Shown here piece after piece: positions 18,383 through 26,724 of a DNA stretch of 35,510 nt. A program made the position numbers and the translations under genes. Source of the stretch: a virus; the IMG/VR virus record IMGVR_UViG_3300017742_000042, positions 1-35,510 of that record. One strand, 5' to 3'. The notes beneath the pieces were generated by a model. The model saw only the letters and a list, made by a program, of their open reading frames with translations, had not been told where the DNA came from and did no database searches. How positions within the stretch are numbered: position 1 is the first letter of the stretch; every line of letters begins with the position of its first letter.

Positions 18383-18404
18383 GTAACAAATAAACACTAG
18401 ACTG

Positions 18405-19412
18405 ATGTTTGAGTATTTCTATAATGAGATCTTTAGATCCGTAATTATCGGATTCGGATCAATGTTTAATGGGATTGAAATTCAACATAAAAATGAATCT
18501 GACAATAGTGTTAGTACTCTGAGAGTCCCATTGGCATATGGACCAACTCAGAAGTTTCTTGCTAGGATTGAACAACAAGCTAATCTGAATAAGTCAACTC
18601 AAATGTCCTTACCGAGGATGTCATTTGAGTTCACCGATCTTCAGTATGATCCTACTAGAAAATCAACTCAGACACAACAGTTTGTAGTCAAAAATACGAC
18701 TGGTAGTGAAGTAAAGAAAGGATATGTTCCCGTACCATATAACATGACTATTCAGTTGTCTATCATGACAAAACTGAATGATGATATGTTGCAGATTGTT
18801 GAACAAATTCTTCCACATTTTCAACCGTCTTACAATCTTCCAATCAATTTTCTTGGTGATTTTAAAGAGAAGAGAGATATACCCATTCAACTTGAGGGTA
18901 TCCAAATGGAAGATGATTATGAGGGTAATTTTGAGACCAGAAGATCTCTTGTATATACTTTAACATTTACAGCTAAAACATTCATCTTCGGACCTCTAAC
19001 AGATGTTTCAAATGATATTATCAGAAAAGTTACTGTTGGTTACGTTGCTGGGTCCGCTAGTCCAGGTCTTAGAAATCCAGAAAGAGACATCTCCTACAGA
19101 GTTGCACCAAGAGCTATTCAGGATTATGATGACAGTGTCGTCACCACTACTACAGAAAACATAGATTCTACAGAGAAAGTGATTACTGTAGATGATGCAT
19201 CTCAACTATCAGCAGCAACATATATTGAAATTAATAAAGAAGAGATGTATATTGAGAAAGTCAGTGGAAACAACATCACTGTCAAAAGAGGTCAAGACGG
19301 AACTGAGGTCAAAGAACACGTTCTTGGTTCTGCAATTAAGACCATTACAGCCAATGATGCTAACTTCATTGAGGTTGGTGATGACTTTGGTTTTGATGGT
19401 ATGGTTTTCTGA
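18405..19412 (+). CDS. gp15: tail sheath stabiliser/completion protein gp15
   Basis: A 335-residue protein. The start MFEYFYNEIFRSVIIGFGSM parallels T4 gp15 MFGYFYNSSFRRYATLMGDL. RVPLAYGPTQKFL, LPRMSFEFTDLQYDP and the following stretch also match T4 positions. In T4 gp15 caps the tail (tail terminator) and contacts gp14. T4 gp15 is 272 residues. The extra ~60 here are mainly at the C-terminus (about 251-320), where a beta-module (VITVDDASQL, YIEINKEEMYIEKVSGNNIT, RGQDGT, H) closely resembles a segment near residue 2130 of the 2540-residue baseplate protein. It is followed after 8 bases by gp16, whose start has a GAGGTAA ribosome-binding site. Confidence 0.92.
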   Translation: MFEYFYNEIFRSVIIGFGSMFNGIEIQHKNESDNSVSTLRVPLAYGPTQKFLARIEQQANLNKSTQMSLPRMSFEFTDLQYDPTRKSTQTQQFVVKNTTGSEVKKGYVPVPYNMTIQLSIMTKLNDDMLQIVEQILPHFQPSYNLPINFLGDFKEKRDIPIQLEGIQMEDDYEGNFETRRSLVYTLTFTAKTFIFGPLTDVSNDIIRKVTVGYVAGSASPGLRNPERDISYRVAPRAIQDYDDSVVTTTTENIDSTEKVITVDDASQLSAATYIEINKEEMYIEKVSGNNITVKRGQDGTEVKEHVLGSAIKTITANDANFIEVGDDFGFDGMVF

Positions 19413-19420
19413 GGTAATAT

Positions 19421-19843
19421 ATGACTGATAAGTATGAAAAACTGGATGAAACTTTCAACGTTGAATCTGTTGAGGTAGAAGTTCAAAGGAATATCACTAG
19501 TTCAAAGATTGAGAAAATAAAAACTGACTCTGAAGATATCAGAAAAGACTACGAATACACAAGAGGTAACCTTTATTCCATCATTGAAAAGGGGCAAGAG
19601 GCTATTAATGGTATTCTTGAGTTGGCACAGGAGAGTGAGATGCCTAGAGCATATGAAGTTGCCGGTCAATTGATCAAGAACGTAGCTGATGCTACCGACA
19701 AACTTCTCACATTACAACAGAAGTTGAAAGATGTGGAGGATGAAAAAGATCTTAAGGGTCCAACCACTGTTAATAATGCACTTTTTGTTGGTTCAACAGC
19801 TGAACTTCAAAAGTTATTGAAGAAAAATACTAATGATAAATAG
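19421..19843 (+). CDS. gp16: small terminase subunit gp16
   Basis: A 140-residue, highly helical and charged protein between gp15 and the region leading to gp17. It is near the 164 residues of T4 gp16. The central part (YEYTRGNLYSIIEKGQEAIN, then ILELAQESEMPRAYEVAGQL) followed by a Lys/Asp/Glu helix (TDKLLTLQQKLKDVEDEKDL) is typical of T4-like small terminases. gp16 recognises DNA and stimulates the gp17 motor. A good ribosome-binding site (GAGGTAA) precedes the ATG. Unlike in T4, gp16 is not adjacent to gp17: four genes and 5.2 kb separate them. The stop codon (TAG 19841-19843) is the start of a hairpin arm and overlaps a late promoter. Confidence 0.88.
   Translation: MTDKYEKLDETFNVESVEVEVQRNITSSKIEKIKTDSEDIRKDYEYTRGNLYSIIEKGQEAINGILELAQESEMPRAYEVAGQLIKNVADATDKLLTLQQKLKDVEDEKDLKGPTTVNNALFVGSTAELQKLLKKNTNDK
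19835..19842 (+). promoter_or_regulatory. putative late promoter (GATAAATA) overlapping gp16 stop
   Basis: GATAAATA lies 46 bases before the 1075-codon gene. Its last two bases are the first two of the hairpin at 19841-19879 and of the gp16 stop. Using the usual T4 spacing (start about six bases past the box), transcription would begin near 19848-19849, at the end of the left hairpin arm. Confidence 0.5.
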
Positions 19844-19879
19844 TAAGAACGGGAGAGAAATCCCAAAGTATTCTTACTA
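19841..19879 (+). terminator. inverted repeat after gp16 (possible terminator or RNA processing site)
   Basis: TAGTAAGAA at 19841-19849 is perfectly complementary to TTCTTACTA at 19871-19879. Inside, GGGA (19851-19854), a GAGAAA loop and TCCC (19861-19864) form a second short stem. There is no U-run after it, so it is not a classical strong intrinsic terminator; it may instead weaken read-through or mark an RNA cleavage point. Confidence 0.45.
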
Positions 19880-19888
19880 ATAACTGAC

Positions 19889-22800
19889 ATGTCGCGTGAT
19901 AATAATAATTTACCTTCTTATAGGGATTTCATAGAAGATCCTGAGAATTTACCGTCAGTAGAAGAATTTAAAGAAGAAAATCTGCCCTCAGTCGAAGATT
20001 TTCTTGAAAAAACTGTAGAGGAAGAGACACAGACCATCGAAAATTCCGATGGAGAATCATTTCTAGAAGTAACTGACGTTGTTCAGGTTCCAGAATGGTC
20101 GGAATTGGTCCGTTTAGTCAATGATGTAAGAAAAGATATTCCAGAAATACCTGAAATTAGGTATTATGATGAGCAATTAGCGGAAATTAGTGCTCAAATT
20201 GAACAAATTCAATCAAATTATGCAAAGACAGATAAAATTGATGTCCTAAGTGTTCAAAGTGAAGAATTTGAGGGTAAATTATTTGAAATTGAGTCAAAAA
20301 TTCCTACGGTCAAGTACTATGACCATGACATTAACTCAATTTATGATAAAATTATCGACATTAAGGAAGAAATAAAAAGTCTTCCAGAAGTAAAATACTA
20401 TGAAGAGGATCTTGAATCTCTCAAATCAAGAATTGAACAGGTAAATGAGGCTATTCCAACCTTCCCTGACTGGATTCAGGAAGTTCAGGAAGTCCCAGAC
20501 TTCTCTTGGATTGGTAAAACTTTCAGTCTCATCGATGATGACTTCTGCAAAGTACAAGGGCATATTGATATAATCAAAGAGAAGATTAATCGTGAGGTTA
20601 ATGAACTAAATGAGTCTCTTGAGGTTAAAGAATTTGAATTTAAAGTTGATGTAAAAAACCTTGGGGACAATCTTGATCAAACAAACGATAGAATCACAGA
20701 AACTAAGGATAAAATCTATAAAGAGATAAAAGAAACTTCTATTAGAATCTGGGAACTTCGTAATACATTTAAAGATGATGATAAAAAGTTAAGAAAATCT
20801 GTTCTTAGTGAACAGAATAAACTCAAACAGTCCCTTGAAGGGCAGATTGAGAAGATTAACGAACAGAGTGTTAAGGCAGATGAGTCTATTCTCAAGTTCT
20901 TTACTGATCTGAAGGGGACTGTTGATGCACTCCCTGAAGTAAAATACTACGATGAGGATGTCTCAAGAATTGATAGTGATATTCTTTCTCTTAGAAAAGA
21001 ACTGAAAGAGTTATCTAAAATCGCTTCTTTAATCAAAACTGAACAAACTGAACTAAAAGAAAACTATCTTCTCAACGAACCTCCAGAAGAAAAAGAAAGA
21101 GCCGGTGGTCAGATTGACCCACTGACACCTATTAATCAGAACTTTGCGACACTGGAGGATCTGTCTACTCATTACAGGTTGTTCTTATCTAGAATCACCA
21201 CTCAACTCTCCACTATGGGTGGTGGTGGAGCAGGATTTATAAAAGATCTTGATGATGTTTCGTTTGATGCATCAACAGGAGATAACAAACTACTGATTTA
21301 TGATCAGGCTAACTCCAAGTGGGTTGGTATTGCTAGTACTGCCTTTGGTGGTGCTGGAATAGCTCAAACAAGTTTCATTAGTGGTATTGCTATCACAATG
21401 ACAACTGGTAACTTCACAAATGTGAATGTTGCTGGAACTATCACATATGATGATGTAAAACATGTAGATTCTCTCGGACTTTCAACATTCAGAAGTGGTC
21501 TTGAAGTCAATGCAGGAACAGCGGCCACTGCCCTTTTGGTAAGAGGTGACGCAAGAATTACTGGAATCCTTACTATTGGTACAGCATCAGTTACCATCGA
21601 TGGTAACAATGAAACAATTGGTGTTGGTATTGTTACTATCTCCAATTCTAATATTGAGATTGGTCCAAATGTTACCATTAATTCTGGTGCAACTGGTATC
21701 AACTCAGCACCCAATGTTTTCTATGTTGCTAAAGATGGTAATGATTCCAATAATGGAACATCAATTGATAACGCTAAACTGACTATTGCCGGAGCTGTTG
21801 GTGTGGCTCAGTCAGGTTCAGTTATCAAGGTTTTGTCTGGTAATTATGTTGAGAATAATCCTATCACACTTCCAGCTTTTGTAGCAGTAGTTGGTGATGA
21901 TCAAAGAACTGTAAAAGTCTTACCAAGTAGTACAACTCAAGATCTGTTCCATGTTAATAAAGGATGTAAGTTGGCTAATATGACCTTCTCCGGTCACTTG
22001 GCTCCTTCATCTGCAGTTGCATTCCCAACAGCTGGTGCTACTAATGTTGGTGGTGGTAAGTGGAAAGGTCCATACATCCAGAACTGTACTAGTGACACCA
22101 CTACTGGAACTGGTATCAGGGTTGATGGTGATAAGGCTGTCTTGACTAAGTCAATGAATGTTGATGCCTTTACACAATATAATCAAGGTGGTGTTGGTGT
22201 TGCTATTACTAATCAGGGATATGCACAATTAGTTTCAGTATTCACTATTTGTTGTAACGAAGCTATAACAGTCCATAAAGGTGGTCAAGCAGACCTGGCA
22301 AATAGTAACTGTAGTTTTGGCACTTTCGGTTTGGTTGCGGATGGTGTAAGTAATCAACAGTTTATTGGTACTGTAACTTCAAGTGGCAATGTTGGACAAG
22401 ATAATATTGTTGTCAATCTAGGTGGTGTTACTACTAGACCATACGATGGTCAAATTGTTTATTTTGATCAACTTTACAAGTCTGTAGAAACCATTACAAT
22501 TACATCTGGTGGTAGTGGATATACAAGTACACCTTCTGTAACTATATCATCTCCCACAGGTCCAAATGGAGAAGTGGCAACAGCATTCGTCACAATAGAA
22601 AATGGTACAGTAACTGAAATTGATATCATTAGTAGTGGAAGTCAATATACAGGAACTGCTACTGTAACTATCTCTGCTCCAGATACAGGTACAACCGCCA
22701 CTGCAACAGCAGTTATGGCAGATACCTATTACACGATAAATAGCTCAACTCCCATTACTGCTGGGATTACTACATTAACTCTTGCTGAAAATCTACTCAA

Positions 22801-23116
22801 CACTGTTGGGGTAGGATCTACAACATACTTCTTCCAACAGAGTAAGATTATCGCCAGTTCTCATACTTTTGAGTATATTGGTTCCGGCAACGATATTACA
22901 TCAGCAACACCCAAGAGAGGTGGTGTTACAATTCAAGCAAATGAAGTTGTAACTCAAAATGGAGGTAGTGTGATTTACACCAGTACCGATCAGTCTGGTA
23001 ATTTCAGAATTGGTGATGAGTTCCAGATTAATCAATCAACAGGAACGATTAGTGGAAGAGCATTCTCCAAAAGTCTGTTCTCAGAAATGACCCCTTTCAT
23101 TCTAGCACTTAGTTAA
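19889..23116 (+). CDS. fibre-like structural protein: coiled coil plus beta-helix
   Basis: A 1075-residue protein. Residues ~1-60 are acidic with repeated LPSxEDF-like phrases (YRDFIEDPENLPSVEEF, NLPSVEDFLEK). Residues ~80-400 are a charged coiled-coil region punctuated by four PE(V/I)(K/R)YYDE-type motifs at about 88, 139, 166 and 349. A linker (GFIKDLDDVSFD) leads to a beta region. From residue ~610 (VFYVAKDGNDSNNGT) to ~860 there is a right-handed beta-helix-like domain of the pectin-lyase/DUF1565 kind, with no catalytic residues I can point to. Two GxGY modules follow (~874-878 and later). The architecture suggests a long trimeric fibre or whisker with a binding end. Its place between gp16 and gp17 says nothing about packaging. 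It is probably a virion accessory fibre. Confidence 0.75.
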   Translation: MSRDNNNLPSYRDFIEDPENLPSVEEFKEENLPSVEDFLEKTVEEETQTIENSDGESFLEVTDVVQVPEWSELVRLVNDVRKDIPEIPEIRYYDEQLAEISAQIEQIQSNYAKTDKIDVLSVQSEEFEGKLFEIESKIPTVKYYDHDINSIYDKIIDIKEEIKSLPEVKYYEEDLESLKSRIEQVNEAIPTFPDWIQEVQEVPDFSWIGKTFSLIDDDFCKVQGHIDIIKEKINREVNELNESLEVKEFEFKVDVKNLGDNLDQTNDRITETKDKIYKEIKETSIRIWELRNTFKDDDKKLRKSVLSEQNKLKQSLEGQIEKINEQSVKADESILKFFTDLKGTVDALPEVKYYDEDVSRIDSDILSLRKELKELSKIASLIKTEQTELKENYLLNEPPEEKERAGGQIDPLTPINQNFATLEDLSTHYRLFLSRITTQLSTMGGGGAGFIKDLDDVSFDASTGDNKLLIYDQANSKWVGIASTAFGGAGIAQTSFISGIAITMTTGNFTNVNVAGTITYDDVKHVDSLGLSTFRSGLEVNAGTAATALLVRGDARITGILTIGTASVTIDGNNETIGVGIVTISNSNIEIGPNVTINSGATGINSAPNVFYVAKDGNDSNNGTSIDNAKLTIAGAVGVAQSGSVIKVLSGNYVENNPITLPAFVAVVGDDQRTVKVLPSSTTQDLFHVNKGCKLANMTFSGHLAPSSAVAFPTAGATNVGGGKWKGPYIQNCTSDTTTGTGIRVDGDKAVLTKSMNVDAFTQYNQGGVGVAITNQGYAQLVSVFTICCNEAITVHKGGQADLANSNCSFGTFGLVADGVSNQQFIGTVTSSGNVGQDNIVVNLGGVTTRPYDGQIVYFDQLYKSVETITITSGGSGYTSTPSVTISSPTGPNGEVATAFVTIENGTVTEIDIISSGSQYTGTATVTISAPDTGTTATATAVMADTYYTINSSTPITAGITTLTLAENLLNTVGVGSTTYFFQQSKIIASSHTFEYIGSGNDITSATPKRGGVTIQANEVVTQNGGSVIYTSTDQSGNFRIGDEFQINQSTGTISGRAFSKSLFSEMTPFILALS
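20141..20961 (+). repeat. four PEVKYYDE-type protein repeats in coiled-coil region
   Basis: The motifs IPEIRYYDEQ, IPTVKYYDHD, LPEVKYYEED and LPEVKYYDED each start a new helical segment with an I-x-x-I-type heptad run. The spacing is 51, 27 and 183 residues. The motif probably makes a conserved turn or joint in a segmented fibre stalk. Confidence 0.65.
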
Positions 23117-23449
23117 ATGGCACAGTTAGCACTTAATAGATTCAAGACAGAAACGATTGTACTGACCACATCTGATCAGACAGTCTACACTGCACCGACT
23201 GGATATACCGGTATTGTTCTTTATGCACATATCACAAATGTTGCGAGTGATTCTACAACAGTGACCATGTCACATGTTAGAAGTTCCACTACAACTGAAA
23301 TCATCAAAGGTGCTACTGTACCAGTCAATGATGCTTTCATCCCTCTCGACGGCAAATTGGTTCTTCAGACCAATGATTCTGTCAAAGCAAGTGCTGGAGC
23401 TAATAGCACACTTAAAGTTCTTCTTTCAGTATTGGAGACTGCAAACTGA
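23117..23449 (+). CDS. small beta-sandwich virion protein
   Basis: A 110-residue protein starting directly after the previous stop. The sequence (VYTAPTGYTGIVLYAHITN, then SDSTTVTMSHVRSSTTTEII, VPVNDAFIPLDGKLVLQTND and a final LKVLLSVLETAN) has a clear pattern of eight or so beta strands. It resembles small tail-associated proteins found often in marine phages. No enzymatic motif is seen. It probably accompanies the fibre protein upstream. The stop overlaps the next ATG (TGATG). Confidence 0.65.
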   Translation: MAQLALNRFKTETIVLTTSDQTVYTAPTGYTGIVLYAHITNVASDSTTVTMSHVRSSTTTEIIKGATVPVNDAFIPLDGKLVLQTNDSVKASAGANSTLKVLLSVLETAN

Positions 23450-23631
23450 TGCCTAAACTAATCAGTGAAATCAATGGTTCTGGTGGTGGTGGCAATATTG
23501 GAATTGCCAGTGATGGTATTGAGTTGGGAGACATGAAAACTTTGGATTATGAAAGTAATAGAATTGAGTTTGACAGCACAACAGGTGTAGCCACTGTGTT
23601 CTCAAACCCTTTGACTATTATTGGACTATAA
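23449..23631 (+). CDS. very small protein, possible fibre accessory
   Basis: A 60-residue protein starting in the overlap TGATG. It begins MPKLISEINGSGGGGNIGI and continues with a beta-like IELGDMKTLDYESNRIEFDS segment. The poly-Gly and short strand pattern resemble pieces of cyanophage fibre proteins. No family is recognised. Because of its size it could be a remnant of a longer fibre gene, but start, overlap and reading frame are all clean. Its stop codon sits inside the late promoter at 23627. Confidence 0.5.
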   Translation: MPKLISEINGSGGGGNIGIASDGIELGDMKTLDYESNRIEFDSTTGVATVFSNPLTIIGL

Positions 23632-23634
23632 ATA
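23627..23634 (+). promoter_or_regulatory. putative late promoter (TATAAATA)
   Basis: An exact TATAAATA contains the stop codon of the 60-codon gene (TAA 23629-23631) and lies 20 bases before the 467-codon gene. Its second half is the left arm of the hairpin at 23630-23651. The expected start of transcription (~23640) falls in the hairpin loop. Confidence 0.6.
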
Positions 23635-23651
23635 AAAGAAACTCTTTATTT
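23630..23651 (+). terminator. AT-rich hairpin overlapping a late promoter
   Basis: AAATAAAAGA (one bulged A), loop AAC and TCTTTATTT form a 9-bp stem with a bulge. The right arm carries T-runs and ends four bases before the ATG at 23655. It is weak because it is AT-rich, but the arrangement repeats that seen after gp16 and before gp20. Confidence 0.4.
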
Positions 23652-23654
23652 GCG

Positions 23655-25058
23655 ATGATTAACGAAGAGGGACTTAGAGATTGGTTTGGTAAATCTAAAT
23701 CAAAAGATGGTAAACCCGGTTGGGTTCAATCTGATGGTTCCCCTTGTGCTAATGAACCTGGTGAAAAGGGAACACCTAAGTGTTATTCTTCATCTAAGAA
23801 AGCTAGTATGTCGAAGAAAGAACTTCGATCAGCTGACACAAGAAAGTCAAGACAAGATCCTGGACAACAACAAAAGTCTGGAGCAGCCAAACCAACCTAC
23901 GTTTCCACTGATAAACCAAAGAAGAAAATGAAAGAAGAAATCTTTAACGAAGCATCAGATAAGAAAGGTAAAGGTAGTGGGACTAAAGACGCCTGTTACA
24001 GTAAGGTAAAGTCTCGTTATTCTGTATGGCCTTCAGCTTATGCATCAGGTGCATTAGTGAAGTGTCGTAAGGTTGGTGCAGCTAACTGGGGTAATTCTAC
24101 TAAGAAAGAAGGATTTGAAGGTTTCTATGACCTTCCTGAGTTCACTGAGACTCAGATTGCAGCTATGAAGTATGCTGGTATTGAAGTAGAAGTTATTGAT
24201 GAAGCATGTTGGAAAGGATATGAGAAGAAAGGTATGAAGACTATGTTTGGTAAGAGATACCCAAATTGTGTCAAAAAAGAAGAAGTTGAAGTAGTTGATG
24301 AGAAAAATAGAGTTCTTGAAAAACTTTCTAATCCAACTGCAGTTGAAGAAGAGTCTATTGAGGAATCAACAAGAATTAATGAGAATGGTAATGTTTATCT
24401 CGTCAATTTTTCCTGGAGAGGTAAATTTATGATGATCAAGTTGTTCTTCCCTGAAGTAAAGAAACCTACCAGACAGGAAGTAACAGCAGCTCTTGAGAAG
24501 ATCTACCCCGGATGTATGGTTCAGAGATTTGATCTGGCTCTAAGACAACCTGGTGACACTATGTTAGTTGCTGGTGGCGGCGACAGAGCTAAACCTGGTC
24601 CTAACAATAATTATGTCAAACCGATGGGAACATCCTATGAGGGTTATGCCCCTGGTGAAATTGATCAGAAGGTAGGAGCTGTTACACCTATCCCCAAAAG
24701 TGATAGAGATGCAGCTAGAGATAGAATACTCGCTAAGTCTAAAGCCAAACGTGAGAAACTGAAGAAAGAGGGGTACGAACTAAAAAAGTCTGAAGAGGCT
24801 GACATCGAAGAGAGTGCAGCCTGGACAAAGAAATCTGGTAAGAATCAATCAGGAGGATTGAATGAAAAAGGTAGAAAGTCGTATGAACGTGAAAACCCAG
24901 GAAGCGATCTTAAGGCACCTTCAAAAAAAGTTGGGAACCCTCGTAGAAAGAGTTTTTGTGCGAGAATGAAGGGTATGAAGAAGAAATTAACGTCTGCTAA
25001 AACTTCAAGAGATCCTGATAGCAGGATAAACAAATCACTTAGAGCTTGGAATTGTTGA
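23655..25058 (+). CDS. basic, Cys-containing mosaic protein, function unknown
   Basis: A 467-residue protein that looks assembled from several small modules. They are: ~1-60, GLRDWFGKSKSKDGKPGWVQ with Cys pairs (SPCANEPGEKGTPKCYSSSK); ~105-150, a KDACYSKVKSRYSVWPSAYA module; ~208-232, ACWKGYEKKGMKTMFGKRYP followed by NCV; ~245-310, a more ordinary alpha/beta domain (VYLVNFSWRGKFMMIKLFFP); and a C-terminal ~70-residue module (SGGLNEKGRKSYERENPGSD, then RRKSFCARMKGMKKKL and a final LRAWNC). As I remember them, similar modules occur as separate tiny proteins in phages and large viruses (DUF5872- and DUF6321-like). Lys-rich Cys modules could bind nucleic acid or metal. It lies just before gp17, which might hint at a DNA-packaging or internal virion role, but this is unproven. 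Confidence 0.65.
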   Translation: MINEEGLRDWFGKSKSKDGKPGWVQSDGSPCANEPGEKGTPKCYSSSKKASMSKKELRSADTRKSRQDPGQQQKSGAAKPTYVSTDKPKKKMKEEIFNEASDKKGKGSGTKDACYSKVKSRYSVWPSAYASGALVKCRKVGAANWGNSTKKEGFEGFYDLPEFTETQIAAMKYAGIEVEVIDEACWKGYEKKGMKTMFGKRYPNCVKKEEVEVVDEKNRVLEKLSNPTAVEEESIEESTRINENGNVYLVNFSWRGKFMMIKLFFPEVKKPTRQEVTAALEKIYPGCMVQRFDLALRQPGDTMLVAGGGDRAKPGPNNNYVKPMGTSYEGYAPGEIDQKVGAVTPIPKSDRDAARDRILAKSKAKREKLKKEGYELKKSEEADIEESAAWTKKSGKNQSGGLNEKGRKSYERENPGSDLKAPSKKVGNPRRKSFCARMKGMKKKLTSAKTSRDPDSRINKSLRAWNC

Positions 25059-25065
25059 TTGATTT

Positions 25066-26724
25066 ATGGCTGATAATGTATATCTTGGTAATCCCCTTCT
25101 AAAGAAGGCTAATACTCCAATTGAGTTTACACAAGAACAAATTGAGGAGTATATTAAATGTAAGGATGATCCTGTGTATTTTGCACAGAACTATGTTCAG
25201 ATTGTGACTCTGGATCATGGACTTCAACCTTTCAAAACTTATGATTTTCAAGAGAAGTTAATTAATAGATTTCATAATCACAGATTTAATATCTGTAAGA
25301 TGCCAAGACAGACTGGTAAATCCACTACCTGTGTATCTTACCTTCTTCACTATGCAATTTTTAATGACAGTGTTAATATAGGAATATTAGCTAACAAAGC
25401 AACCACTGCTAGGGAGCTCCTATCAAGACTTGCAACCGCATATGAAAACCTACCCAAATGGATGCAACAAGGCATCCTCGTCTGGAACAAAGGAAACATT
25501 GAGCTCGAAAACGGCAGTAAGATATTGGCAGCTTCTACGTCTGCAAGTGCTGTCCGAGGCATGTCGTTTAACATTCTCTTCCTCGACGAATTCGCCTTCG
25601 TTCCAAACCATATTGCGGACGCCTTCTTTGCATCTGTTTATCCTACTATTACTTCTGGTAAATCAACGAAAGTAATCATCGTTTCCACCCCACATGGTAT
25701 GAATCATTTCTACCGTATGTGGCATGATGCGGAGAGAAATAAAAATGAATATGTTCCCACGGATGTTCACTGGTCAGAAGTTCCTGGTAGAGATGCTGTC
25801 TGGAAAGAACAAACTATTGCCAACACATCAGAACAACAATTTAAGATTGAGTTTGAATGTGAATTCTTAGGATCTGTTGACACACTGATTGCACCTAGTA
25901 AGTTAAAATCTTTAGTATTTGAACGACCGCGTAAGTCAAACGCCGGATTAGATATTCACGTAGCACCAGAAAATGAACATGATTACGCGATTGCTGTTGA
26001 CGTTGCACGGGGTGTTGGTAATGATTACTCTGCTTTTGTTGTTGTTGACATAACTACTTTCCCACACAAGGTTGTGGCGAAGTATAGGGATAACATGATC
26101 AAACCAATGTTGTTCCCTAGTGTCATCTATGATGTAGCCAAGAGTTATAATGAAGCTTTCATATTATGTGAAGTCAATGACGTTGGTGACCAGGTGGCAA
26201 GTATTTTACAATACGATCTTGAGTATCAGAACCTACTGATGTGTTCTATGAGAGGTAGAGCTGGTCAAGTCGTTGGTCAGGGATTTTCTGGGACAAAAAC
26301 ACAACTTGGCGTTAAAATGTCCAAGACAGTCAAGAAAATCGGGTCACTTAATCTGAAAACTATGATTGAGGAAGATAAACTCATCATGAATGACTATGAA
26401 ATTATTTCAGAACTAACTACTTTTATCTCTAAACATAATTCATTTGAGGCAGAAGAAGGGTGTAATGATGACTTGGCTATGTGTCTTGTCATCTATGCTT
26501 GGTTAGTGGCTCAAGATTACTTCAAAGAACTTACAGATCAAGATGTTAGGAAACGACTTTATGAAGAACAGAAGAACCAAATTGAACAAGATATGGCACC
26601 CTTCGGTTTTATTAACGATGGACTCAATGTTGATTCTTTTGTGGATGATGAAGGAGACCGTTGGTTTACCGATGAATATGGCGACAAAGGAGGAGGAATG
26701 GACTACATGTGGAACTACCTATAA
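25066..26724 (+). CDS. gp17: large terminase subunit gp17 (ATPase/nuclease)
   Basis: A 552-residue protein (T4 610). The ATPase half has a Walker A-like RQTGKS (Lys85), Walker B ILFLDEF (Asp174, Glu175) and the coupling motif VSTPHGMNHFY (206-). The nuclease half has an RNase H-like acidic set: Asp312 (AIAVDVARG), Glu369 (LCEVND) and the CNDDLAM pair (Asp468/Asp469). All key residues are intact. It powers DNA translocation into the prohead through gp20 and cuts the concatemer. The ATG comes 7 bases after the previous stop with a poor ribosome-binding site. Codons ~126-190 use many GGC, CTC, TTC and GAC codons, unlike the rest of the gene. Confidence 0.95.
   Translation: MADNVYLGNPLLKKANTPIEFTQEQIEEYIKCKDDPVYFAQNYVQIVTLDHGLQPFKTYDFQEKLINRFHNHRFNICKMPRQTGKSTTCVSYLLHYAIFNDSVNIGILANKATTARELLSRLATAYENLPKWMQQGILVWNKGNIELENGSKILAASTSASAVRGMSFNILFLDEFAFVPNHIADAFFASVYPTITSGKSTKVIIVSTPHGMNHFYRMWHDAERNKNEYVPTDVHWSEVPGRDAVWKEQTIANTSEQQFKIEFECEFLGSVDTLIAPSKLKSLVFERPRKSNAGLDIHVAPENEHDYAIAVDVARGVGNDYSAFVVVDITTFPHKVVAKYRDNMIKPMLFPSVIYDVAKSYNEAFILCEVNDVGDQVASILQYDLEYQNLLMCSMRGRAGQVVGQGFSGTKTQLGVKMSKTVKKIGSLNLKTMIEEDKLIMNDYEIISELTTFISKHNSFEAEEGCNDDLAMCLVIYAWLVAQDYFKELTDQDVRKRLYEEQKNQIEQDMAPFGFINDGLNVDSFVDDEGDRWFTDEYGDKGGGMDYMWNYL

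Noticed and set aside
21716-22480. Active polysaccharide lyase in the 1075-residue protein
   Set aside because: The region looks like a beta-helix, but I cannot identify catalytic residues, so only a structural role is claimed.
25441-25640. An intron or intein in gp17 near the odd codon patch
   Set aside because: The reading frame and all motifs are continuous through the patch, and the encoded residues fit the terminase family, so nothing is inserted.
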